Positions 1-8,879 of a stretch of DNA of 64,000 nucleotides are shown here, piece by piece; positions within the stretch are counted from its first letter, which is position 1; every line of letters begins with the position of its first letter. Location of the stretch: assembly GCF_052857255.1 (NCBI RefSeq), contig NC_135497.1, positions 550,851,531 to 550,915,530 of the forward strand, written 5' to 3'. The notes below the pieces were generated by a model that worked only from the letters and a program-made list of their open reading frames with translations, did no database searches and had not been told where the DNA came from. This stretch comes from Amblyomma americanum. Taxonomy: Eukaryota; Arthropoda; Arachnida; Ixodida; Ixodidae. A program made the position numbers and the translations under genes.

Positions 1-209
1 TTATGGGGCTTTAACGTTCCAAAGCAACTCCAGCTATGACAAACGCCGTAGTGAAGGGCTCCTGGAATTTGGACCGCCTGGGGTTCTTTACTGTGCACTG
101 ACATCGCACAGTATACGGGCCTCTAGAATTTCGCCTCCATCGAAATTCGACCGCCGCGTGTTTCGGGCCAGCAGCCGAGCGCCATAACCACTCAGCCACC
201 GTGGCAGCC
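1..209 (-). mobile_element. Ruka-like tRNA-derived SINE lacking box B
   Basis: Read on the minus strand, it begins with a tRNA-like head (GTGGCTGAGTGGTTATGGCG, an A-box-like segment) and continues into the SINE body with the tract GAGGCCCGTATACTGTGCGA, ending near position 1. The same body occurs at 28061-28239, 45040-45272 and 60324-60556. Compared with the 45 kb copy, about 17 bases containing the box B motif (GATCGAACCC region) are missing between the GACCGCCGCG tract and the TTTCGGGCC tract. The Pol III internal promoter is therefore broken and the copy is probably silent. Family identity with Ruka is from memory. Confidence 0.8.
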
Positions 210-483
210 ACCCACAGAAGTGTCTTTCATATGCACCACTGGTACCTTGCGCACGCTTTTTCCCTCTTACAGCGGAAACTGTGGTGTCTGCGATGGTTAC
301 ACAAATGTGCACATTGAAACAATGCTGTTTTTGTCATACTGCTGATTATGAATGCTTTTATGTACTGCTCCCCGGTATGCATGTCAACAGCCCTCTGAGA
401 TATTGCACCAAACAGTCAAGTTATTGTACATCGTGCGCCACTATATGACAAGTGTACATTCAGTCACTTTCTTCTTTTGACAG

Positions 484-1034
484 CTACACAGGAGCGGCGA
501 AATGTGGCGGCGGGGCGTCCAAGGCAGCAGCGGCGGAGCATGCGGGCGGAGGAGGTCCGCCAGCTGCTGACAGAGACGCGGCGGACCAATGACCTCCACG
601 AAGCCCGTGCTGCTGAGGATGCCACGTTTCATGTGCGCCTCCTAGAGGTATGTGCACACAACACCCACCACATTTAGTGAAGGAGAAGCATCTGCATGCA
701 ACATGTTGTATCTACATTCACAGTTCGAAACCAATGCGTGACCTGTAGAGACATTTCACTAGTTCATATTTATGTCCAACGAGCCCTACATGTCTGTGAA
801 GTGTGCAAATGAAGCTCCTTTCATGTGCAGGAACAGCGGCGAACAACAACAGCAGTGCACAGCCTGACGGCGGCAGTGACACAGTTGACTGCCGCCGTCA
901 CAGAAACCGGGGCGCACATGCTGCACACTGCTGAGGCGGCAAGGGCCGATACGATGCGCCTCACCGAGCAAGTGGTACTTGCGGTGGCCCTGATTGTGCG
1001 TGTTTTGAACAATCAGGTACAGCCACCGCAGTAA
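484..1034 (+). CDS. Last two exons of a Myb/SANT-like (Harbinger companion type) protein
   Basis: Two open segments join in frame. The first follows an acceptor CTTCTTTTGACAG ending at 483 and runs to 647, where a GTATGT donor begins. The second follows an acceptor TTTCATGTGCAG ending at 830 and runs to a TAA at 1032-1034. The joined C-terminal product of about 121 residues is rich in Arg, Glu and Ala in its first half. It then has a helical repeat-like LTAAVTQLTAAV stretch and a hydrophobic end. This composition fits the C-terminal tails of Myb/SANT-like DNA-binding proteins, which serve as the second protein of PIF/Harbinger transposons and take the transposase to the nucleus and DNA. The DNA-binding domain would be in upstream exons outside the window. 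It converges on the HARBI1-like transposase gene 3.4 kb away, but whether both belong to one element cannot be shown here. Host gene origin is the alternative. Confidence 0.5.
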
Positions 1035-1092
1035 CTTGTTCGGTGGGGCTTTTTTTTTCCTTTTTTACCTGTTTTTTTGTTTTTTTTTGCGT

Positions 1093-1550
1093 TCTGCAAG
1101 GTACACAGCATTTTTTTATTTCCCTGCCGGGTGCAGGTGTTATGTATATATTTATTTTCCTCCTGCAAGGTGCAGAACATTTTTTTATTTCCCTGCCAGG
1201 TGCAGGTGTTATGTATATATTTATTTTCCTCCTGCAAGGTACAGAACATTTTTTTATTTCCCTGCCAGGTGCAGGTGTTATGTATATATTTATTTTCCTC
1301 CTGCAAGGTGCAGAACATTTTTTTATTTCCCTGCCAGGTGCAGGTGTTATGTATATATTTATTTTCCTCCTGCAAGGTGCAGAACATTTTTTTATTTCCC
1401 TGCCAGGTGCAGGTGTTATGTATATATTTATTTTCCTCCTGCAAGGTGCAGAACATTTTTTTATTTCCCTGCCAGGTGCAGGTGTTATGTATATATTTAT
1501 TTTCCTCCTGCAAGGTGCAGAACATTTTTTTGTTTCCCTGCCAGGTGCAT
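1093..1550. repeat. 69-bp minisatellite, about 6.5 copies
   Basis: A unit of 69 bp containing CCTGCCAGGTGCAGGTG, TTATGTATATATTTATTTT and CCTCCTGCAAGGTGCAGAAC is repeated head to tail with very few differences. Only the first and last units diverge. Because 69 is a multiple of three and the unit lacks stops in several frames, long spurious open frames run through it on both strands (a 23-residue peptide repeat on the minus strand). Each unit also carries a small inverted pair (CCTGCCAGG/CCTGCAAGG). Confidence 0.95.
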
Positions 1551-1599
1551 GGGGCTTGTGTATGAATGTTTTTTTTTCCTTCTGTAATTTTTAACTTGT

Positions 1600-2390
1600 G
1601 TGCAGTGTACAGGCTGTACAGTATTCGTTGTTCACTTTGGTTTCGTGTTTCAATGTGGAAGCATTGCTAGTCGCATTGCGAGAAAACCTGACGGCATGTA
1701 TGAGCACTCGCAGATGGTACAGAAAATCCCAGTCATGTCAGGATAATTTTGCCGTCATCACGTGATCGCATGGCGCACACGGCAAGCCGAGGGCCGCCTT
1801 TCCCGATGGTCATATACATGACATTCGCGTTATACACCCCCCACTGACTGAGTTCAATATGGCAAAACTTTTCCCTGCTACATTTGTGTCAAAATTGCAA
1901 CTAACCATTTCTCGTGCAGTGTTCCAGGTGGTGTCATACGCACGTGCTTTCACATTCCTGCACATAACCAGTGTGAAGTGTGTGTGCAAATTTTTTGTGA
2001 TGGTACCTTGCAACATCGTGCAAGACACACACAAGGTGTGTGATATGTACTGTTTACGTTGATTTCGTTTTTACCTGTTACCTTTTTACGTTCTGCAAGA
2101 CACACAACGTATGCTAAATCTAGTCAGTGTTTGGTTTTCCATATGTTCATTAATCTTCCTCCTTTGCACATTCACGATTGTGTACTTTAACGACGCGTTG
2201 TGGTACACGTGCTTATAGGAACAATGTTGTAGAGGGCTCCACGTTAATTTACACCACGGGGTTCTTGAACGTGTGTACACATTGCATAGCGCACGCACAC
2301 TGTCCGTCGCAATGTGACCGCCACGGCTGACAGTTAACCTGCTCCACATCGGTAGCAGAATACTTCAAACAAACAGTGGGGTGCCACGAC
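1600..2390. other. Unassigned spacer
   Basis: No coding region, RNA gene or repeat could be supported. Around 2060-2105 there is a degenerate echo of the T-rich CCTTTTT...GTTCTGCAAG segment that precedes the minisatellite at 1065-1100, so part of this spacer may be an older copy of the same unit. Confidence 0.4.
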
Positions 2391-2394
2391 GGGG

Positions 2395-3115
2395 CCTACC
2401 ATGACTTGTTTCAAAATATTGGAAGGTATATATAGGAACTGTACAGCTACCGTAGTCCTCTATAAAGTCAGCATTCAAACTGCAATAAGGAAGGACGTCG
2501 GGCAAGGAGACACGATTTCGCCAATACTATTCACCGCCTGTTTACAGGAGGTATTCCGAGGCATGAAATGTGAGCAGTTGGGAATAAGAGTAAATGGAGA
2601 GTACCTAAATAATCTGTGATTCGCTGAGGACATTGTCTTGCCGAGTCGCTCAGGTGATGAACGAGTTAGGCAGAGCAGAACGGTAGGTCTAAAAATTAAC
2701 ATCCAGCAAGCCAAAGTCCTGTTCTACAGTCTAGCAAGGGAACAGCAGTTCACAGTTGGCAATGACAGCTCATCGTGAGATGGAAAAAAAACTAGACGGA
2801 TAAGAATGGGGTGGAGCAGATATGGCCAGTCCTCTCAGATCATGAATGGCACTTTACCAATATCCCTAGGACAGGGCATGTAATTGCAAGGCAAGATAAC
2901 CGCTGCTCCTTCAGGGTTACGGAGTGTATTCCAAGAGAAGGAAAGCACAGCAAGGGGGCGGAACTAAGTTAGGTGGGCGGATGAGAGAAGTTTGCAGGTA
3001 CAGTGGACGCAGCTGGCAAAGGACAGGGTTAATTAGGGAGACATGGAAGACGCCTTTGCCCTGTAATGGGTGTAGTGAGGCTGATGATGAGAATTTTGTC
3101 ATGTTACAGTCATTA
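2395..3115 (+). pseudogene. RTE-type LINE reverse transcriptase remnant
   Basis: The conceptual translation from 2401 has the RT palm segment IYRNCTATV, then QGDTISPILFTACLQEVF and RVNGEYLNNL. A stop follows, then FAEDIVL in place of the expected FADD catalytic box, so the second catalytic aspartate is Glu. After further motif remnants (GLKIN, REQQFTVGN) there is a deletion. The far C-terminus resumes near 2920 (lysine/arginine-rich segment, then LGGRMREVC) and ends near the 3'-terminal GGCTGATGATGAG tract at about 3100. This gene order and the short TGATGA tail match RTE/BovB-like LINEs common in ticks. Stops, the catalytic change and the deletion make it inactive. Confidence 0.8.
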
Positions 3116-3545
3116 TGACAGCACAACTTGCCATATTCATGATGCATTCCGTTGTGTGTCAATCTTCTTGGAACTGCTATGCTTTGCCATTGAGCAGAAA
3201 TTCATAACACGTTGTCGTTTCGATATTCATGCATTTTGTGGGTGACACACTTTCTCTAGTCAGGCAAAATGTATTACACACGTACAGCGCATTGCTTTAG
3301 ATGTGTACCACGGTTTAATATGGGCTGAAGTGTGTTTTATGTTCACATAACTCACGTAGAAGCTGTGGTAACACGTAGGCCGCTAGTCTTGTCATGTTTA
3401 TCATGTTTGTATGCTGCAATTTGTGCACCACACGTGAAGATGTTACTTGTTCATGGTATTGCAAGCAGTCCATTTTGCACCTATCTGTTCAAATAAAAAC
3501 ACCTGTGATAAATGCTGGTACAAAAAATAAAAGTGCATGCTGAAA
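3116..3545. other. Unassigned spacer
   Basis: AT-rich, without a supported gene or repeat. An AATAAA hexamer lies at about 3493, which could serve a plus-strand transcript, but nothing connects it to one. Confidence 0.3.
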
Positions 3546-3552
3546 GGAACTC

Positions 3553-3956
3553 TGAAATGATTTCGATGGACATATTGTAGTGCAAGAGAGGTCAAGTGCT
3601 CTTTGTTGGTATTTCAGTTAAATTTTAAAGGTGTGTTTGCACCCTGTAATTTAGGAATAAATAAAAAAGTCCTCCTCGCAGTAGGCCATACCCAAAGGGG
3701 ACAACACACCTCACTGCGCGTCCCCTAACTTGATGACGCTAGTAGGCAGACTGGGTAAGCTTGAAGGATGGCCCTTCTGCCCACTGATGTCATCACGGTA
3801 GGGGGTGCGCTATGAGGTGTGTTGTCCTCTTCGGTTGTGTCTTTTTTATTTATTCCTAAATTACAGGGTGCAAGCACACCTTTTAAATTTAACTGAAATA
3901 CCAACAATGAACACTTGATGTCTCTTGTACTACAATATGTCCATCGCAATCATGTC
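3553..3956. mobile_element. Foldback/MITE-like element with arms of about 200 bp
   Basis: The left arm (3553-3752) is the reverse complement of the right arm (3777-3956) with scattered mismatches. Matching pairs include GGAATAAATAAAAAAG with CTTTTTTATTTATTCC, and GACAACACACCTCA with TGAGGTGTGTTGTC. The unpaired centre is only about 20-25 bases, so a single strand would form a hairpin about 180 bp long. There is no coding capacity. The terminal sequence does not let me assign a superfamily, and no target duplication was seen. Confidence 0.8.
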
Positions 3957-4096
3957 AGGCCTTGAATGCATATCGAGCAAAAAGATTGCTTCAATGGGAC
4001 TTCTTCATTTCAATAAGCATCACAAACATTCGGTGCTTTGTTTCACAGTACACTTTTTATTCACCCACTTAAACGCACGCACACACACACACACAC

Positions 4097-4293
4097 GGCG
4101 TAGGAGAGTGCACGAAGACGGTTTTGACTTGCCAGACGAGCTGTTTCGTCGCCAATTTCGACTCAGGAAGGAGACTGCACAGTGGCTGTGCGACCAACTC
4201 GCCAATGAACAGGGAGGTGCGCAGGCGAGTGCGCTGTCAGTGCAGCAACAGGTGTTGTGCACGCTGCGCTTCTTCGGCACCGGCAGCTTGTAG
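4097..4293 (+). pseudogene. Inverted partial copy of HARBI1-like transposase exon 1
   Basis: The plus-strand frame reads RRRVHEDGFDLPDELFRRQF, then RLRKETAQWLCDQLANEQ, and ends at FFGTGSL plus a stop. The same stretch is encoded on the opposite strand at 5967-6160 with only a few substitutions (ADELGG there, ANEQGG here). It begins directly after a (CA)n run and diverges after the FFGTG codons. It is a fragment of roughly 65 codons, opposite in orientation to and downstream of the full transposase gene. It has no catalytic residues. Confidence 0.85.
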
Positions 4294-4480
4294 GCACACA
4301 CACGAAACAAAGAAATAAAAGTCGGCACTTTGCGGGCTGCGGCTAGGGGCACGACGCACAGTTGCTCACACACAAACGTACACTGACACGAGGGGATGAC
4401 GCTGCCAACAGTAACCGTGGCTGCTGTGTTGCACAAATGAACACCTTGGACAGCTACCCTGCGAGGTGGTGTCGATGGGC

Positions 4481-6246
4481 TCAGTGCTGGCGACGCTGGA
4501 GTTGCCGCCGCAACTGACGACGCACCGTGCGCAGGTATGCCAGCCTCTGGAGACGGGTTCTCCGAAAATGCTCGACAATACCGTCGCGCACGGCTCTCCC
4601 CCGCAGGTAGGTAAGGCGGCTTGCAGCGCCTTGCGTGTGGACTGCAGCCGGAGGTGGCTCGTCGTCGTCCGGGTCAGCGGCATCTACGTCCCCTTCTTCT
4701 GGCAAGGGGTCATTCAAACACAGGTTGTGGAGCGCAGCACATGCGCCGATTATGAGGGCCGCTCGCTCCGGCTCGTATTGGAGCGTCCGGTACCTTTGCA
4801 GGCACCGGAAGCGGCTCTTCAACACGCCTATGGCACGCTCTACAACGCATCGCATGGAGCCATGCGCTGAGTTGAACAACCCCTCTGGAGACGCCACACT
4901 GGGATGCCCTGGCACAGGTGTCAAAAGCCAGGGCTCCAAAGGGTAGCCACTGTCCCCTGCATAACAGAAATGGTGTGCAGTTAAGCGTAGCCTCTGTCGT
5001 CCTCAATCTCATCACTCTTGATACAATGGCAGCAGATTCATAGCAATGTCCAAAAAAAAAAGCGAAGACGACCGGTCCACGAGAGGCACAAATACGCACA
5101 CACAAAGCGTACAACTTGCGACTGACTATTTTGTGGAAACAGGGACACTTATAAAGGATCAGGAAACAAGGTACACAGGCAAAGACACCGTGTGCAGTGC
5201 GAATACATTATCGACAGGGCCATGTGTGATCAGTGGGAATGGAAAGCCCCAATGTACCCTTGTAAGATTTCGATGTTTCTTTGCTAGAAATAATTCAGAC
5301 GAACCGACACAGTTGTCACCCCTTTTGGAGGTGAAGTAAGCCTCGATAACCTCTTTCGGTTTTCATTTTTGCCTCACCACGGAATTTGTAACCGCGGTGG
5401 GGGTTTCTTATTGCTTACCCAGAAGAAACTCGCCACCTTGCAACAGCAGTCCTTGCCCTATCTCCTGCCGCAGCCACGAATACCGCCACGAAAACGCGTC
5501 GTGGTCCGATCCTGGGCAGCGGGGGTCCACAGCTATAATTCGCATGTTGGAGTCGCACACCTGTGAGAGAAAGCACACCACAAGCTTAGTTGTGAACTTC
5601 CGCCGTCAAGGCCCGAGCTTAAGGCCGAACATGCAGTCAAAAACGGAGAGCGAAGCCTACTCACTATCATTGTGTTGAGTGCGTAGAAGCCCTTGCGACA
5701 CCAAAAGGCGGCCTTGTATGCAGCATCGCCCCGTGGCGCCTTGATGGCGATAAGTGTGCCATCCACACACCCAATGACGCCGGGGATGCTGCCGTGGCGA
5801 AGGAAGCCCTCCTTCGCCGCCGCCTTCTCTTCCGGGGTCGCCGGGAACCGCACCCAACCGTCACGCGACCCCACTCTGACAATAGCTGCTGACACCCGCC
5901 GCACACACTTGCTCACAGTGGGCTGGGCTATGGCAACGTTGCCCTCGTTGCCCACGGCGCCTTGAAATCCGCCGGTGCCGAAGAAGCGCAGCGCGCACAA
6001 CACCTGTCGCTGCACTGACAGCGCACTCGCCCGCGCACCTCCCAGTTCATCGGCGAGTTGGTCGCACAGCCACTGTGCAGTCTCCTTCCTGAGTCGAAAT
6101 TGGCGACGAAACAGCTCGTCTGGCAAGTCAAAACCGTCTTCGTGCACTCTCCTACGCTGTTGCTCGCGCGGCAAGCCGCGTATGGCAAAATAAACCGCCG
6201 CCATTTTCTGTCTCAAACGTGTTGATACTACCTTTTCCAGTCTCAA
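4481..6246 (-). CDS. HARBI1-like: HARBI1-like PIF/Harbinger transposase, three exons, DDE intact
   Basis: Exon 1 spans 6246-5665 and ends at a GTGAGT donor. Exon 2 spans 5560-5419, between a TCTCTCACAG acceptor and a GTAAGC donor. Exon 3 spans 4956-4481, after an acceptor ending ATGCAG. The exons total exactly 1200 nt, or 399 residues plus stop, with reading frame kept across both junctions. The N-terminus is helical (DELFRRQFRLRKETAQWLCD) with a helix-turn-helix segment QPTVSKCVRRVSAAI. The DDE_4 domain shows GVIGCVDGTLIAIKAP (first D), VDPRCPGSDHDAF (second D), GDSGYPLEPWLLTPVP, and SMRCVVERAIGVLKSRFR (catalytic E). An alternative start is the Met at codon 15 (MAAVYFAIRG). Length and motif order are typical of animal HARBI1-type nucleases, which act with a Myb/SANT partner. 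No stop or frameshift is seen. A domesticated host gene is possible, but position among transposons favours a mobile copy. Confidence 0.88.
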
Positions 6247-6401
6247 AAAATCGTCTCAATCTGCCGGCATAATTAGATGGCCAACGTCACCACTTCTGCG
6301 CCATTTATGACGTCAGTCAGTGACGAAAAAATTCAAAATGGCCGCCGACCAATAGGAGAGAGCCAAATGATATACTTTTTGAGACAATTTCGATTGAGAC
6401 T
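6239..6401. promoter_or_regulatory. Inverted-repeat region upstream of the Harbinger transposase
   Basis: AGTCTCAAAAAATCGTCTCA (6239-6258) has an imperfect reverse-complement partner at 6377-6401 (TTTTGAGACAATTTCGATTG and AGACT). The pair flanks the 5' end of the transposase gene and its likely promoter. It could be a subterminal or terminal inverted repeat, or a transposase binding site. The element's true end and TWA target duplication were not identified. Inference only. Confidence 0.35.
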
Positions 6402-6549
6402 GATCCGTAATCGCGCCCCAGACGACGCGCGCCGCTTCGGAGCATGCGCCGAACAACCGCCGACTCGCGCGCCCATCGTACACCCGCGGGCAGTTTGAAT
6501 TGCGTTCGCGCCTTTTTCTGCGTCGCCTCATCCGTTTCGTTCCATCTAC

Positions 6550-8440
6550 GCCATTGCGGCTACTACATACAGTACGTGTCGTGCATTTTTATCGTGAAAA
6601 TTTCCCCGCCTCAACCGCTGGCAAATTTACGGCGAGACTGAACACAGAGCTTGCGTATTATGGGAACTTTTGTATCGTAACAAATCTGACAACAGTACCT
6701 AGTTGAGCCGTGCATGATGCGAAAACGTAATCGTCTGCGTAGAGATCGGCGAACCAAAACCTGCAAACGACGTTTTTTCGCTGAAGGGCGGCAGTGGCGT
6801 CATCTGTTTTTGACAGTGGAAAGTGTGACGACAAGGCCGCCAAGACGAGCGTTGCAAACAATATTCTTTGAAAGGTAAAGCCTCGTTAAATAAGTTGTTC
6901 TGGTATTTTTTTTCTCCTCAATTAGCCGAAAATGTTGTGAGCGCTTCAGTTGAAGCAGAGGAGGAGGAGGTAAACTTTATTAAAGAAAAGGTCTTTCGCT
7001 CGGGTTGGGGTGACGTTCCCCTCCCCGCGGTGGGCACCTCTTCTAGGCCGGACGCCAGGTGGCCGAGCGATATCCTCTTCGGCCCGCTCCGTGACTCGGA
7101 GTTGAACCTCTGGGTCCGAGCTGAGCAGCGCGCCCTCCCACTGCGATTGGGTAGAGGGCTGCAGACTGTTCGACGGCTTGTCTTGAGGACATGAGTATAG
7201 GATGTGGGGTGTGTCTGCCTTATGGTGCCCACAGAGAGAACAGATGGGGCTGAACTGCTCTGGGAACCATATGGAGTACATGTACGGATTAAAGAAAGTG
7301 TTTGTTTGGAGCTGCCGCCAACTGACTTGTTGTGTTTTACTTAGAGATCTATGTGGATCTGGGAAGATTTGTCTTTCTTTCTTGAAGTGGGTAGTAATTT
7401 CTTTGTAGGTCGTCATTCGCTCCTTGGCCGACCTGAGCTCGGGGTAACGCACCTCCCGGTTAACTACGAATCCTCGGGCAAATTGGTGCGCCGCCTTGTT
7501 TCCAGGATGGCCCGAATGGGCGGGGACCCAGATCAATGTGATCTGGCGGGTATTGGAGATTTTTTGTAATATATTGATGGCTGCTGAGTGGGCCCTTCCT
7601 TTGCAAAAATTTCGAATTGCGGTTTTAGAGTCGCTGATGATGTATTTGGCAGTGGTGGAGGTAATTGCTAAAGCTATGGCAGCTTCTTCGGCCTCCTCCG
7701 GAAATTTTGTTTCATCGATTGTCGCCGATACGACGGGAGAACCTCGCTAATGGACAACTGCCAGGGAAAAGGCGTCTCTGTCCGCATGTTCTGCCACGTC
7801 CACATGCGCCGTGTCTTTCTGAACTGAAAATCTTTCGTGAAGTTTTTGTGCCCTAGCCTTTCTTCTGTCTGTATCATAGTGTGGATGCATGTTTTTGGGC
7901 AGAGGATGGACTATTAAGTGTTCGTGCACGAGACTTGGAATTGGCAAGGTGTGTGCACGGATTCCTTCATATTGTATTCCTGCCTTCTTTAGGATGAAAC
8001 GTTCCGTTTCAGTGCCTGATAGTCTTTCGTATTGTGCGGTGAGGTGTGCTCCCATCATTTCCGCTAAGGTGTTATGAATTCCTAACTGTATTAGTTTTTC
8101 AGTTGAAGCAGACGGAACGAACGCTCGCCTCGGCGGCCTTGAGTGACGTTTTCCACTGCAAAAACAGATGACACAACTGCGTCCGTTCAGCGAAAAAAAG
8201 GGCGTTTGCGGGTTCTCTGGTTCGCCGATCTCTACGTAGACGGTTCCGTTTTCGCATTATGCACGGCTCAACTAAGCAAGTACCGTTGTAAACCTTGCTA
8301 GGATACAACAGTTACCATAATACGCAAGCTCTGTGTGCACTTTCACCGCAAATGAGCCAGCGGTTGAGGCGGGGAACTTTTTGAAAGTCTTCATAATAAA
8401 ACGCACAATACAGCATATGAAACATGGCTAGGGTGTTATC
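6550..8440. mobile_element. Inverted-repeat element with arms of about 300 bp, split by a LINE
   Basis: The left arm (about 6550-6857) is the reverse complement of the right arm (about 8114-8440). Matching tracts include CCCCGCCTCAACCGCTGG, CAGAGCTTGCGTATTATGG, GTTGAGCCGTGCAT and GTAGAGATCGGCGAACC. The native centre is about 90 bp (6858-6945) and has been enlarged by a LINE at 6960-8098. Each arm has a short basic open frame starting MRKRNRLRRDRRT, but neither is long enough to call a gene. Superfamily is unassigned. Confidence 0.7.
6960..8098 (-). pseudogene. 3' part of an I-like LINE with RNase H domain
   Basis: Read on the minus strand, the frames give an RNase H domain. A DVAEHAD acidic motif lies near 7800, PEEAEEAAIALA near 7700, YIISDSKTAIRN near 7640, and WVPAHSGHPGNKAAH at the start of an open segment 7536-6946. 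After it come a Cys/His motif (CSLCGHHKADTPHILYSCP) and a tail. One stop or frame break separates the first motif from the rest. A 15-bp target duplication TTCAGTTGAAGCAGA is present at 6945-6959 and 8099-8113, defining the insertion. The copy is 5' truncated (no RT or endonuclease), as expected for target-primed reverse transcription. RNase H acidic residues are all visible. Confidence 0.85.
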
Positions 8441-8521
8441 CGCGCGATAGAAACTTGCTCTCGTGCTACTAGTCCACCGCTTGCGGCGAAAGCGCAGGTG
8501 CTCGATGCATGCGCGAAAGAT

Positions 8522-8560
8522 CGGTCTCTCCACGGGAACAACTCACCCGTGGAGAGACCG
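8522..8560. repeat. Perfect 15-bp hairpin
   Basis: CGGTCTCTCCACGGG (8522-8536) and CCCGTGGAGAGACCG (8546-8560) are exact reverse complements around a 9-base loop. The GTGAGT of a possible splice donor for the neighbouring minus-strand MADF exon lies in the loop. Confidence 0.9.
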
Positions 8561-8574
8561 GTGCTTCGGCTTCT

Positions 8575-8747
8575 GTTCCCAAGCGTTCTCTTTTGCCCTG
8601 GTGATCTGTGAAATCTAGCCGTTTGGTGTCGTATACACAAGGGTGTTGTTTGATGACTTCGATGAACCGTTCCACAACGATACCCGGCACAATTTCAATA
8701 GTTGGCCAGCTCGCGCCACTCACGGCACTAGCACTGGCATCCTCCAT
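8575..8747 (-). CDS. MADF-domain first exon (possibly frameshifted)
   Basis: Starting at an ATG at 8747 in a good context (AAAATGGAGG), the frame gives a short Ser/Ala leader. Next comes VERFIEVIKQHPCVYDTKRL and DFTDHQGKRE, the N-terminal half of a MADF DNA-binding domain. The expected continuation (AWEQ-like, as in other MADF domains) is readable only if one base is ignored in GAACGCTTGGGAACAG near 8587. As written, the frame shifts to RLGTEAEAPVS. Either this is a pseudogene, a sequencing error or a divergent domain. MADF proteins are nuclear DNA-binding factors; they occur as host regulators and as accessory proteins of Harbinger elements. A CpG-rich upstream tract (8750-8930) could be its promoter. 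Confidence 0.55.
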
Positions 8748-8879
8748 TTTTCTCCGCGCGATGCATTGTGGGTCGACGCGGTCGGCGGCGCCAAATCTGC
8801 GCCGGGCCCGTCGGGGCACGCTGGCAGCCGCCGGTTACGTTGGCCGCTGCAGTGCGTCGAACTATAGACGGGGCTGTTC

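Noticed and set aside
1013..1594. Long open frames (160-183 codons) on both strands over the minisatellite
   Set aside because: They come from the 69-bp period being divisible by three; the peptides are perfect repeats and there is no start context or homology.
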